Part shown: piece by piece, positions 1 to 7,540 of the stretch
How the letters are laid out: each line of letters starts with the position of its first letter
Numbering within the stretch: position 1 is the stretch's first letter
From: JBGLNJ01 sp964353405
Lineage (GTDB): Bacteria; Chloroflexota; Anaerolineae; Fen-1058
Assembly (NCBI GenBank): GCA_964353405.1
Contig: CAYGWJ010000024.1
Span: 1 to 24,326 of the forward strand
DNA length: 24,326 nucleotides
Direction: 5' to 3'
Notes under the pieces: generated by a model
The model's database searches: none
What the model was told of the DNA's origin: nothing
The model's input: only the letters and a program-made list of their open reading frames with translations
Position numbers and translations under genes: made by a program

Positions 1-915
1 GTGACCGACTCCATCGGCCACAACTCGCTGGTGCGCCCCCTGAGGCGTCTGGAGAGAGACGGCGTGCTCGTCACGCGAGTTCCTCCATCGCCTGACAGTG
101 GTTCTATTTCCCCCGCCGATGTGGAGGCGGCGATTACGCCCGCGACGCGCCTGGTCGCCGTGACCCACGCCTCGAACGTCAGTGGTGTCGTCCAGCCCAT
201 CAACGAGATCGGCGAAGTGGCGCTAAAGCACGGCGTCGCCTTTCTTGTCGACGCGGCGCAATCGGCAGGGATCCTGCCGATCGACGCGCGAGCGGCGAAC
301 ATCGATCTCCTCGCGCTTTCGGGCCACAAGGGTCCGCTGGGACCGCCGGGGACCGGCGTCCTCTACATCAGCAAACGGGTGGAGTTGGAGCCGCTGAAAG
401 AGGGTGGCACGGGCACCGTCTCCGAGTCGGAAGAGCAGCCCCTCGCTAGACCATCGAGGTACGAGAGCGGCACGCCGAACACCGTGGGCATCGCCGGTCT
501 CGGCGCCGGTCTCAAGTACGTCCTGGCGAAAGGGGTGGAGGCGATCGGACGGCATGAGCTGGAGTTAGCCGTACGCCTGCTGGAAGGTCTGGCGACAAAT
601 CCGAAGGTGACTGTCTTCGGACCATCCGCTGCGGTCGGCCGCGTCGGCGTTGTCTCTTTTCGTATCGATGGCTGGAGTCCGGGCGAGGTTGGCGCCGTGC
701 TCGACCAGGCCTTCGACATCAAGGTGCGTACCGGTCTTCACTGCGCGCCCGCGGCTCACAAGACGCTTGGGACCTTTCCAGAGGGGACGGTGCGCGCCAG
801 CGTCGGTTGCTTTAACACAGACGACGATATCGACGCCTTGCTGGACGCCGTGGGCCGGATCGCGCGGGCAGAGCCGGCGGCGGCCGCCGTTACCGGCGTT
901 CCAGAGATGCACTGA
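1..915 (+). CDS. Cysteine desulfurase, class V aminotransferase family (5' partial)
   Basis: This PLP enzyme should remove sulfur from L-cysteine as a persulfide for Fe-S or thio-cofactor synthesis. The frame is open from base 1, and the first visible residues (IGHNSLVRPL) match the internal EHNS-xxRPL segment of the family, so roughly 80-90 N-terminal residues lie outside the window and the GTG at base 1 is probably not the start. Visible signatures are VTHASNVSG (54-62), the PLP-ring Asp and partner Gln in VDAAQSAG (D84, Q87), the Schiff-base Lys in SGHKGPLG (K110), and the persulfide Cys in RTGLHCAP (C248). The short RTGLHCAP loop resembles the 'cysteine desulfurase family protein' branch rather than classical IscS. 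It lies 24 bp upstream of cysK on the same strand, consistent with a sulfur operon. The family is clear; assignment to a named system (Suf, Isc) is not. Confidence 0.9.
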   Translation: MTDSIGHNSLVRPLRRLERDGVLVTRVPPSPDSGSISPADVEAAITPATRLVAVTHASNVSGVVQPINEIGEVALKHGVAFLVDAAQSAGILPIDARAANIDLLALSGHKGPLGPPGTGVLYISKRVELEPLKEGGTGTVSESEEQPLARPSRYESGTPNTVGIAGLGAGLKYVLAKGVEAIGRHELELAVRLLEGLATNPKVTVFGPSAAVGRVGVVSFRIDGWSPGEVGAVLDQAFDIKVRTGLHCAPAAHKTLGTFPEGTVRASVGCFNTDDDIDALLDAVGRIARAEPAAAAVTGVPEMH

Positions 916-939
916 CAAACTCGTCTTGAGGAGAATGCC

Positions 940-1878
940 ATGACAAAGATCGCTGACAACATAACGGAGCTCATCGGCAACACACCTCTCGTCAGGCTCG
1001 GCAAGCTGTCCGCGGGCTCGACGGCGACGATAGTGGCGAAGCTGGAGTCATTCAACCCCTGCGGCAGCGTCAAGGACCGGATCGGCCTCTCCATGATCCG
1101 CGCCGCCGAAGAGCAGGGGCTCATAACCAAGGGCAGCGAGATCATCGAGCCGACGAGCGGGAATACCGGCATCGCGCTCGCGATGGTGTGCGCGGCCCGT
1201 GGCTACAAATGCACATTGACGATGCCGGAGACGATGAGCAAGGAGCGACGGATGCTCTTGCGCGCCTATGGCGCCGAGCTCATTCTCACGCCCGGCCCGG
1301 AGGGGATGGGCGGCGCGATCCGCAGGGCAGAAGAGTTGGCCGCCTCCGATCCGCGCTATTTTCTGCCGCAGCAGTTCAAGAACCCGGCCAATCCCGAAAT
1401 CCACCGCAAGACGACCGCCGAAGAAATCTGGCGTGATACGGATGGCAAGGTGGACTTGCTAGTGGCCGGCGTCGGCACGGGCGGGACCATCACCGGCGTG
1501 AGTGAGGTCATCAAGGCGCGCAAGCCGTCGTTCAAGGCGATTGCCGTCGAGCCGGATGCTTCGCCGGTGCTGTCCGGCGGGCCAAAAGGCCCACACCCGA
1601 TCCAGGGCATCGGCGCAGGCTTTGTGCCGGATGTGCTCAACACCAAAAGCTATGACGAGGTCATCCGGGTCAAGAACGACGACGCGTTCGAGATCGCGCG
1701 GCGGATGGCGCGCGAAGAAGGCCTGCTCGTGGGCATCTCGTCCGGCGCCGCCACCTGGGCCGCCTTGCAGGTAGCGCGCCGACCGGAAAATGCGGGCAAG
1801 CTCATCGTCGTCATCATCCCGTCGTTCGGCGAGCGATACCTGAGCACGGCGCTGTTTGCCCATCTGGCAGATGGCTGA
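940..1878 (+). CDS. cysK: Cysteine synthase A (O-acetylserine sulfhydrylase)
   Basis: It condenses O-acetylserine with sulfide to give L-cysteine in the cytoplasm, using PLP. At 312 aa it has the usual length. The PLP Lys is K45 in NPCGSVKDRIGL, the substrate loop TSGNTG is at 72-77, the phosphate-binding loop GTGGTITG is at 179-186, and GISSGAA lies near 266. The late motif reads IPSFGERYLST where the family usually has PDxGERYLST, a mild divergence. The ATG is preceded by a GGAG ribosome site about 8 nt upstream. The gene sits between a cysteine desulfurase and cysE (serine acetyltransferase, which makes its substrate), so the three form a coherent cysteine synthesis and sulfur mobilisation block. 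Cystathionine beta-synthase is an alternative fold-mate, but the length and motifs favour CysK. Confidence 0.95.
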   Translation: MTKIADNITELIGNTPLVRLGKLSAGSTATIVAKLESFNPCGSVKDRIGLSMIRAAEEQGLITKGSEIIEPTSGNTGIALAMVCAARGYKCTLTMPETMSKERRMLLRAYGAELILTPGPEGMGGAIRRAEELAASDPRYFLPQQFKNPANPEIHRKTTAEEIWRDTDGKVDLLVAGVGTGGTITGVSEVIKARKPSFKAIAVEPDASPVLSGGPKGPHPIQGIGAGFVPDVLNTKSYDEVIRVKNDDAFEIARRMAREEGLLVGISSGAATWAALQVARRPENAGKLIVVIIPSFGERYLSTALFAHLADG

Positions 1879-1902
1879 TGGCCGATCGCTTGTAGCCGGT
1901 AA

Positions 1903-1981
1903 TTGGAGTCGAGGCTTGAGCCGGACGTATTCGAGACCAGCCGCTCGACCCACAGGGGCCTCTGGCCAGGCCCGACTCCAA
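1903..1981 (+). other. Possible structured leader between cysK and cysE
   Basis: The 125-bp gap between cysK and cysE contains complementary 9-nt arms, TTGGAGTCG at 1903-1911 and CGACTCCAA at 1973-1981, with smaller complementary pieces between them. This could fold into an extended stem just ahead of cysE. No T-box antiterminator signature or known riboswitch core was recognised, and there is no downstream T run. It may be an intercistronic repeat rather than a regulator. Confidence 0.3.
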
Positions 1982-2003
1982 GCTTATCTTTCGAGGCGAA
2001 GAG

Positions 2004-2708
2004 ATGTTTAACACGATACGCCGCGACATCCAATCCATCTTTGACCGCGACCCGGCGGCGCGCAGCACGCTAGAGATTCTGTTGTGCTATCCGGGGCTGC
2101 ACGCGGTGTGGGGATATCGAGTATCGCACAAGCTGTGGACGCACGGCTTCAAGCTGCTCGCGCGCTGGGCGTCGCAACTCGTGCGCGGCTTGACGGGTAT
2201 CGAGATCCACCCCGGCGCTACGATCGGCCCGGGTTTTTTCATTGACCACGGCATGGGCGTGGTCATTGGCGAGACCGCCGAAATCGGCACGAACGTGACG
2301 CTGTATCACGGCGTGACGCTGGGCGGCACCAGCCTGAACAAGGGCAAGCGTCATCCCACGCTGCACGATAACGTGGTGGTAGGCGCGGGCGCAAAAATAT
2401 TGGGCGCTTTTACGGTCGGTGAAAACAGCCGCATTGGAGCGAATGCGGTGGTCGTCAGGCCGGTGCCGCCCAATGCGGTGGTGGTGGGCGTGCCGGGCCA
2501 GGCTGTCGTGCGCACCAAGGCGCACATGGCGGGGGACGCGCTCGATTTTGAGCACACGCTCATGCCGGACATGATCGGCCAATCGGTCATCTCGCTGATG
2601 TCACGCGTGGATGCACTCGAACAGCGCATCACGGGCCGTCAAGAGGCTGGTCACACTCCCCACTTGCCGGAGCGGGGACTCTGGCACGGCGAGGATTTTT
2701 CGATCTGA
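2004..2708 (+). CDS. cysE: Serine O-acetyltransferase
   Basis: It acetylates L-serine with acetyl-CoA to give O-acetylserine, the first step of cysteine synthesis and the substrate for the CysK encoded just upstream. The 234-aa product has a short N-terminal helical region, then the left-handed beta-helix of hexapeptide repeats (about 66-165). These include the family hallmark EIHPGATIG...FIDHGMGVVIGETAEIG with the catalytic Asp-His pair at 81-82, and LYHGVTLGG at 100-108. The length fits the short bacterial CysE form rather than the E. coli one (about 273 aa). A purine-rich GAGGCGAAGAG lies just before the ATG. After VPGQAVVR the tail is divergent, as is usual. The stop overlaps a spurious upstream ATG of the next reading frame. 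Confidence 0.95.
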   Translation: MFNTIRRDIQSIFDRDPAARSTLEILLCYPGLHAVWGYRVSHKLWTHGFKLLARWASQLVRGLTGIEIHPGATIGPGFFIDHGMGVVIGETAEIGTNVTLYHGVTLGGTSLNKGKRHPTLHDNVVVGAGAKILGAFTVGENSRIGANAVVVRPVPPNAVVVGVPGQAVVRTKAHMAGDALDFEHTLMPDMIGQSVISLMSRVDALEQRITGRQEAGHTPHLPERGLWHGEDFSI

Positions 2709-2720
2709 TGGAGCTGCTCG

Positions 2721-2759
2721 CCCTTGCGAAGGTTTCAGTCCACCCAACCTTCGCAAGGG
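2721..2759 (+). terminator. Perfect 14-bp inverted repeat after cysE (terminator or REP-like element)
   Basis: The arms CCCTTGCGAAGGTT (2721-2734) and AACCTTCGCAAGGG (2746-2759) are exact reverse complements separated by 11 nt. The hairpin lies 13 bp after the cysE stop, where a terminator would be expected, but no T tract follows, so it may be a palindromic repeat acting as an mRNA 3' stabiliser. Its core (CTTGCGAAGG) recurs in the hairpin at the start of rnpA (23223-23249), which suggests a repeat family. Confidence 0.7.
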
Positions 2760-2788
2760 TGAAGCCTCCCTCAACTCTGGAGTTGACC

Positions 2789-4528
2789 GTGATCAACTGG
2801 CATTCGTATGGCGTCTCGTCGGCGGTGCAAGACTTTAAGGAAGCACGCCGCCGGGCCGCGCTTGAAGAGATGATGGCCCGCCTCACGGGCAAGTCGGCCG
2901 AGTTGTTGTCTTACGAGGACGTGCGCCAAAAGCTGCGCGCCACCGGCTCCACTCCGCGCGGTGTGCGCGAGATTCCGCTGGATGCCATCGTCGGGAGCGT
3001 GGGGCGCTGCACGGACTGTACGCGCAGCTTTCTTCCCCGGCAAGACAGCGACCTGGGACGCTGGGCGGGGGTCGAATCCGCCGCGCCTGATCCGGCCAGC
3101 CTGCCCGCCATCGACGTCTATCAGGTCGGCGAGGCATACTTTGTGCTGGACGGCAACCATCGCGTGTCGGTGGCGCGGCAAAAAGGCATGCGGTACATCT
3201 CGGCACACGTCACCGAGGTGCACACCCGGGTGCCGCTGTCGTCCAATGCCGAGCCGGACGAACTTGTCATCAAGGCCGAGGCGGCAGCGTTTCTAGAGTA
3301 CACTCATCTGGACGAGGTTTGCTCCGGGGCCGAGCTGATGGTGAGCGTGCCCGGTCAATACGCGCGGCTGGAAAATCATATCGAAGTGTTCCGCTATTTT
3401 GTCGAAGAGGAATTGGGGCACGAGCTTTCCTTTGAAGAGGCGGCCTGCCGCTGGTACAGCGAAGCCTATCGGCCGGCAGCGGATTTGATTCGAGAGCAGG
3501 GCATCTTGCGCGATTTTCCGGGCCGGACCGAGACCGATTTGTTTTTGTGGCTTTCGGATCATTGCGTGGCGATTCGAAAAGAACTGGGGTTAGACCTCAA
3601 GCCCGAATCGGCGGTGACCGAGTTGGTGGAACACTTTGGCCCCAAGCCGGAGCGCGTGGCCGCTCGATGGGGACGCAAGCTGATCGAAGCGGCGACGCCT
3701 GATACGCTGACGGCTGGCCCGCCGCCGGGCCAATGGCGCGCGGGGCAGGTGGCGGCCCGGCACGAGTGCTGTTTGTTTGCCGATGTGCTGGCCGCGATCA
3801 ATGGCGAAGAGAGCGGCTGGCAGGCGTTTGGCGTTGCACTCCAGATTGCGAGGCGTGAGAACGGCGGGGCGCATGGTTTCCATGCTGCACCTTCAGAGGC
3901 GCAGTTGAGCGGCGACAAAGCGCGGGCCGTGCAGGCCGAGTTCGACCGGCGCTGCCGAGAAGCGGGAGTTTCGGGCGAATTGTCGTTCGACGTGGGCGAG
4001 GTGGCGCGCGCGATTTACGAGCGGTCGTGGTGGGTTGACCTGATTGTGTTGAGCTTGAGCTATCCGCCCGCGCCTCAACCGATAGCCCGGTTGGCTTCGG
4101 GCTTGCACACCCTCTTGCGCAACTGCGCGCGCCCGGTGCTGGCCGTGCCGGGCCCGGTCTGTATGCCGTCGCGCGTGCTGCTGGCTTACGATGGCAGTCC
4201 CCGCGCCGAAGAAGCGTTGTTCGTGGCAACCTACCTGTCGGGACAATGGGAGATGCCACTCGTCGTGGTGACGGCGAAAGACGGACGCGCCAAAGCGGAA
4301 GCACCGATGCACGCCCAGGAATACCTGGAAGCACATGACGTGCGCGCGATGGTTGAGATCAAGCCCGGCCCGGCCGCCGAGGCGATCTTGCGGACGGCGG
4401 ATGAGCGGGAATGCGATTGGATCATCATGGGCAGCTATGGCCCGAATCCGCTGGTGGAGATGGTCAAGGGCAGTGCGGTGGACGCCGTGCTGCGCGCGAG
4501 TAAAAAGCCGGTGTTGATTTGCAGATAG
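2789..4528 (+). CDS. ParB-like domain protein with tandem universal stress (UspA) domains
   Basis: The open frame begins at ATG 2708, but its first 27 codons run through the hairpin at 2721-2759. GTG at 2789 is preferred: it has GGAG 6 nt upstream and begins just before the first plausible residues (VINWHSYG), giving 579 aa. The N-terminal part has a ParB/sulfiredoxin-like segment (about 63-145) with YFVLDGNHRVSVARQKG. A helical middle region follows, then two Usp-like alpha/beta domains (about 323-455 and 461-579). The second keeps the nucleotide-binding pattern IIMGSYGPNPLVEMVKGSAVDAVL and ends PVLIC. In the first, the glycine loop has eroded to LSLSYPPAP, so it probably does not bind nucleotide. 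The role is unknown; stress or nucleotide sensing is an inference. Expression is probably independent of cysE. The domain reading is solid and the function open. Confidence 0.8.
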   Translation: MINWHSYGVSSAVQDFKEARRRAALEEMMARLTGKSAELLSYEDVRQKLRATGSTPRGVREIPLDAIVGSVGRCTDCTRSFLPRQDSDLGRWAGVESAAPDPASLPAIDVYQVGEAYFVLDGNHRVSVARQKGMRYISAHVTEVHTRVPLSSNAEPDELVIKAEAAAFLEYTHLDEVCSGAELMVSVPGQYARLENHIEVFRYFVEEELGHELSFEEAACRWYSEAYRPAADLIREQGILRDFPGRTETDLFLWLSDHCVAIRKELGLDLKPESAVTELVEHFGPKPERVAARWGRKLIEAATPDTLTAGPPPGQWRAGQVAARHECCLFADVLAAINGEESGWQAFGVALQIARRENGGAHGFHAAPSEAQLSGDKARAVQAEFDRRCREAGVSGELSFDVGEVARAIYERSWWVDLIVLSLSYPPAPQPIARLASGLHTLLRNCARPVLAVPGPVCMPSRVLLAYDGSPRAEEALFVATYLSGQWEMPLVVVTAKDGRAKAEAPMHAQEYLEAHDVRAMVEIKPGPAAEAILRTADERECDWIIMGSYGPNPLVEMVKGSAVDAVLRASKKPVLICR

Positions 4529-4533
4529 AAACA

Positions 4534-4557
4534 GGGGCGAGCACACACGCCCGCCCC
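4534..4557. terminator. Short G+C hairpin between convergent genes
   Basis: GGGGCG (4534-4539) can pair with CGCCCC (4552-4557) in the 52-bp gap between the converging Usp-domain gene and the CAP lipoprotein gene. It lacks a clear T tract on either side, so bidirectional terminator function is only suggested by position. Confidence 0.35.
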
Positions 4558-4580
4558 AACGATTCGCACCTGCAGTGTAT

Positions 4581-5954
4581 CTACTTGGCCAGGTCCATCG
4601 TGTAATAGTATGCACCCCGAGCGCCTTTGACCACGCTGATGCCAATGTCGGTGAAGAGCTGGTTGAGCAAAATGTCCCGGTGCGGCGGGTCATTCACCCA
4701 GTAATTCCACGCGTCGTCAAGCGTTGCCATGCCGCCGTAGATATTTTCGCCCGTGAACTGCGCCTCGTAGCCTGTATCCAGGATGCGCCGCTTGGCCGTT
4801 GAACGGTCTGAGCCGCTGTGATCAATGTTGCCTGTGGCCGCCATGTCCTGGCTGTGGCGCTCCGCCGAGGCATTGAGCTTCTCGTTCAACTTGTAGGGCG
4901 GCAGCCCGTTCTGGGCGCGCAAGGCATTGGTGCGATTGAGAAATACCGTCACGGCATCCAGCGCCGGGTTCAGCGCGGGGTTAGAAGAAGTGACGGGGGC
5001 GGAGTTAGCTGCTTTCAGAGGTCGCCCGCCGAAATCCATCGTGTAATATAAAGTGCTGCGGTTGCCTTTCTCTACATAGAGGCCCACCTCGGTGAACTGG
5101 GTGCTGAGTAATTGGCTGCGCTGGTCAGAGTCGCTCGACCAGAATTGCCAGGCATCGTCAACCGTCACGACGCCGCCATAAACGACTTCACCCACAGGCC
5201 AATCACCATAGCCGGTGTCCATAACACGTTGTTTGACGCTCGAGCCATCAGGGCCGCCATGGCTGATATTGCCTGTGATGGCCATGTCGTCGCTATGCCG
5301 TTGAGCTGCCGCGTTGAGCGGGTTCACCATCCGGTAGGACGGCAGTCCGTTCTGGGCGCGCAGGGCGTTGGTGCGATTGAACAAGTCCAGCTCTGTGCTG
5401 CCTGCTTCAGGCGTGGGTGGAATGGCCGTCGGTTGAAGCGCAGGCGCGGGACCCGCGCCCGGCAAACTCAAGTACCAGGCCGCGACATACCCTTCCTTGC
5501 CGTCGGACGTGCGAACCTTGAGCCATTGCCCGGATTGACCCACCTTGCCTCTGGCCGTGTCTGCCGTCTCGAGCACATCCAGCATGGCTCCATCCTGTGC
5601 CTGCGCAACCAATGCGCCACTCGTCGCAGGCGCATCTCGGACATTGACAAAGCCCACGTCAGGACTGTTCACCTGGACACGCAGCGCGGGCACGGGAGTC
5701 GGCTGAGCCGGAGCCGCGGTCGGCGAGACGGTTGGCGCAGTCGTCGGCGCAGCAGTCGGCGCGATGGTTGGCGCAGTAGTTGGAACGGAGGTCGCGGTCG
5801 GCGGCGCTGCGAGTCCGGGAGTGGACGAGGGTGCAGCAACGGCGGTCGGCCCGGCGGGGACAGCAGGTGGTTCCGTCGGCGCAGGTTGCGGCGCAGGCCG
5901 ACAAGCCGCCAACATCACCACGGCAACAAATATGGCGCTGATAGTTTTAAACAT
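4581..5954 (-). CDS. Lipoprotein with SH3b domain and two CAP (SCP/PR1-like) domains
   Basis: The 457-aa product starts with a lipoprotein signal peptide (MFKTISAIFVAVVMLAAC, lipobox LAAC, lipidated Cys18). A long Pro/Thr/Ala linker (19-90) could span the envelope. An SH3b-like domain follows (about 91-165, VNVRDAPATSG...GYVAAWYLSL), then two CAP domains (about 188-311 and 336-457). The second CAP domain has the usual ligand set: H379 (NIDHS), E403 (TGENIYGG) and H425 (PPHRDILL). The first retains H232 and E256 but has Gln278 in place of the last His. The two copies remain close at DNA level (the stretches near 4901 and 5341 nearly match), indicating tandem duplication. The ATG is preceded by AAAGG. 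It is predicted to be exported and anchored, with a cell-wall-related or unknown CAP function; the family does not define a reaction. Confidence 0.9.
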   Translation of the reverse strand: MFKTISAIFVAVVMLAACRPAPQPAPTEPPAVPAGPTAVAAPSSTPGLAAPPTATSVPTTAPTIAPTAAPTTAPTVSPTAAPAQPTPVPALRVQVNSPDVGFVNVRDAPATSGALVAQAQDGAMLDVLETADTARGKVGQSGQWLKVRTSDGKEGYVAAWYLSLPGAGPAPALQPTAIPPTPEAGSTELDLFNRTNALRAQNGLPSYRMVNPLNAAAQRHSDDMAITGNISHGGPDGSSVKQRVMDTGYGDWPVGEVVYGGVVTVDDAWQFWSSDSDQRSQLLSTQFTEVGLYVEKGNRSTLYYTMDFGGRPLKAANSAPVTSSNPALNPALDAVTVFLNRTNALRAQNGLPPYKLNEKLNASAERHSQDMAATGNIDHSGSDRSTAKRRILDTGYEAQFTGENIYGGMATLDDAWNYWVNDPPHRDILLNQLFTDIGISVVKGARGAYYYTMDLAK

Positions 5955-6227
5955 GTCTACCTTTCGGTAATCTCCCTGTCGCGTGTTGGTGGATATGCAT
6001 GACTCAGCGAAAGGCTACACCTTGTTGCTGAAGGTTGTGCACGCTACACAAATCCGGTTTCTAGAGCGTGCGTTGGGTCACCACCGCCAAGTATACAACG
6101 CAATCATAAGACAGCTATATAACGAGAGCATCACAAATGGGAAGGCAGTATAACAAATGTATCACGGTATTGAGTGATGGCCTCAGTAAGGTCAGATTTA
6201 GGTAAGGCCTAGTCATAATTCATCAGG

Positions 6228-6253
6228 CCGCCTCAATGAAGGCCTTGAGGCGG
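6228..6253. repeat. 9-bp inverted repeat
   Basis: CCGCCTCAA (6228-6236) and TTGAGGCGG (6245-6253) form a hairpin with an 8-nt loop. It lies about 100 bp downstream of the minus-strand sigma-factor fragment and has no T run, so terminator function is doubtful. Confidence 0.45.
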
Positions 6254-6301
6254 ATCCAACAATCCTAGCTTGTGGGAGACACGCAATCTACGACAGCAAG
6301 A

Positions 6302-6351
6302 TATGTCCATTCACTATGGCGCTTATGTCCACCAACACACTATGGGGACAT
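6302..6351. repeat. Direct repeats resembling an insertion-sequence end
   Basis: The pair TATGTCCA...CACTATGG occurs twice in direct order (6302-6319 with 2 nt between the halves, 6324-6345 with 6 nt). It is followed by the inverted form GGGGACAT at 6344-6351. Read on the minus strand, this begins TGTCCCCATAGTG immediately after the sigma-factor fragment stops. Repeated transposase-binding-like units at a tip starting TGTCC are reminiscent of IS21-type ends. No transposase remains, so the IS identity is an inference. Confidence 0.4.
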
Positions 6352-6354
6352 TAT

Positions 6355-7045
6355 CTACCTTTCGGCGACCGCGCCCAGTGCCGCACGCCCCAGGTACCAC
6401 GTGGGTGAAGGCGGCATGGAAATCGTGACATCCTCTCTGAGCAAAGCGAGCAAGCCGGGCACGTCGGCCCGTTCCCAGGTCTCTACATACCGGTCGAGCA
6501 ATGCACGCGTGGCCGGGTCGGTCAGTTTGAGGCTGGCGGGCCGTTCCGCGGAATAGTTTCTGCCCAGCGTGACACGGGCGCGATGCAGCGCGCTGTTCAC
6601 CGCGGGTATCGTCATATCGAGCAGTTCGGCCACTTGACTCGCGCTCCAATCGAGGACATCGCGCATGAGCAGCACAGCGCGCTGGCGCGGCGGGAGAAGC
6701 TGGAGCGCCGCGAGGAAAGCCAACGTGATGCTTTCGTGCAGGACATAGCGAGCTTCGGGCGTCGGCTCCACATCGTCCAGCAGATCGTCGGGAAATGGCT
6801 CCAGCCAGATCAACTCGGTCAGCGGCGGTGAGGGTGGTGCTGAGGGTTCCGCAGGTGGTTGTGACCGGACAGGCAGCGTGCGCCGAGGGCGTTTTTCGAG
6901 AGCATCCAGACACGCGTTGGTGGCAATCTTGTACAGCCAGGCGCGCAACGAAGCGCGGCCTGTACAAGTCTCGAGCCGCCGCCACGCGCGCAAAAACGTC
7001 TCTTGCACCAGGTCCTCGGCTTCTTGCAGCGAGCCGAGGAGAATT
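6355..7045 (-). pseudogene. ECF sigma factor fragment (sigma-70 with SnoaL-like C-terminus), truncated at both ends
   Basis: Recognisable homology begins at LLGSLQEAEDLVQETFLRAW with no start codon at a normal place. Upstream in frame the similarity stops near 7045 and a TAG lies inside the neighbouring gene. Conserved parts are sigma region 2 (ASLRAWLYKIATNACLDALEKRPRR) and region 4 (LPPRQRAVLLMRDVLDWSASQVAELLD, with PAVNSALHRARVTL). These match the ECF group (TIGR02960-like) that normally has about 320-340 aa and a C-terminal SnoaL-like domain. Here only the first ~45 residues of that domain remain (YVETWERADVPGLLALLREDVT) before a stop at 6355-6357, next to IS-end-like repeats. The first ~40 residues, including region 2.1, are missing. 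An internal GTG start could give 217 aa, but a working sigma factor is unlikely. Confidence 0.8.
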
Positions 7046-7048
7046 TTA

Positions 7049-7477
7049 ATGTCTACCGAAGAGAATAAGAAATTGGTTCGCCGCTATCAGGAAGACTACA
7101 ACACGGGCAAGTTGGATGAGCTGGACGGCATCCTCGCGCCGGAACTGGTCAGCCACAACCACCTGCCGGGCGCGCCGACCGGACTGGTTGGCGCCAAAGC
7201 GGTTCACCAGGGACTGTTGGCCGCGTTCCCGGATTTCAGGACGACCATCGAAGACCTGGTGGCCGAAGGCGACCGGGTGGTGATGCGCGGCACGCTGACG
7301 GGCACGAACACCGGCTCGTTCATGGGCGCTCCGCCCACGGGCAAGTCATTCAAGGTGACGACCATGTCTGTCTTTCGCATTGCCAGCGGCAAGATTGTGG
7401 AGCACTGGGGGCGTGGTGGATGGCACGGGCGTGATGCAGCAGTTGGGCCTGATGCCCGGCTAGAAACAGAGCAATAA
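7049..7477 (+). CDS. SnoaL-like ester cyclase, apparently frameshifted near its end
   Basis: A small NTF2-fold protein of the SnoaL/ester cyclase family starts at ATG 7049 behind GAGGAG, 142 aa as read. Typical features are MSTEENKKLVRRYQEDYNTGKLDELD, the His-rich ELVSHNHLPG, GLLAAFPDFRTTIEDLVAEGDRVVMRGTLTGT, and APPTGKSFKVTTMSVFRIASGKIVEHW. After W120 the reading turns un-family-like (GRGGWHGRDAAV). Removing one G from the run of five at 7407-7411 instead gives WGVVDGTGVMQQLGLMPG with a stop at 7461-7463, the expected family ending. So either the gene carries a +1 frameshift or the sequence has a homopolymer error. The ribosome site lies in DNA that is antisense sigma-factor sequence, suggesting a recombination junction at about 7045. 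Substrate unknown. Confidence 0.8.
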   Translation: MSTEENKKLVRRYQEDYNTGKLDELDGILAPELVSHNHLPGAPTGLVGAKAVHQGLLAAFPDFRTTIEDLVAEGDRVVMRGTLTGTNTGSFMGAPPTGKSFKVTTMSVFRIASGKIVEHWGRGGWHGRDAAVGPDARLETEQ

Positions 7478-7511
7478 AAACCTCCCGCAGATATGAGCCT
7501 GCGGGAGGTTT
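7478..7511. terminator. Bidirectional intrinsic terminator
   Basis: The arms AAACCTCCCGCAG (7478-7490) and CTGCGGGAGGTTT (7499-7511) form a 13-bp G+C-rich stem with an 8-nt loop. T-rich sequence follows on both strands (TTTTGGTTTGG on +, GGTTTTTATTG on -). It lies between the convergent ester-cyclase and UPF0175 genes and can serve both. Confidence 0.9.
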
Positions 7512-7540
7512 TGGTTTGGCAGTAACAACAGAGCCAGGTG

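Larger units (their letters stand above)
5955..6354. other. Gene-free 400-bp gap holding repeats
   Basis: No coding region was recognised. The part near the CAP lipoprotein (about 6080-6170) is A+T-rich with several TATA-like hexamers that could include its minus-strand promoter, but no convincing -35/-10 pair stands out. The remainder holds a 9-bp inverted repeat (6228-6253) and the direct repeats at 6302-6351. Confidence 0.6.

Noticed and set aside
1879..2003. T-box or cysteine-responsive riboswitch before cysE
   Set aside because: No specifier-loop or antiterminator signature and no terminator T run were seen.
5112..6002. 296-aa open frame on + opposite the CAP lipoprotein
   Set aside because: Arg/Gly-rich mirror of the Pro/Ala/Thr linker; the opposite strand has clear domains and a signal peptide.
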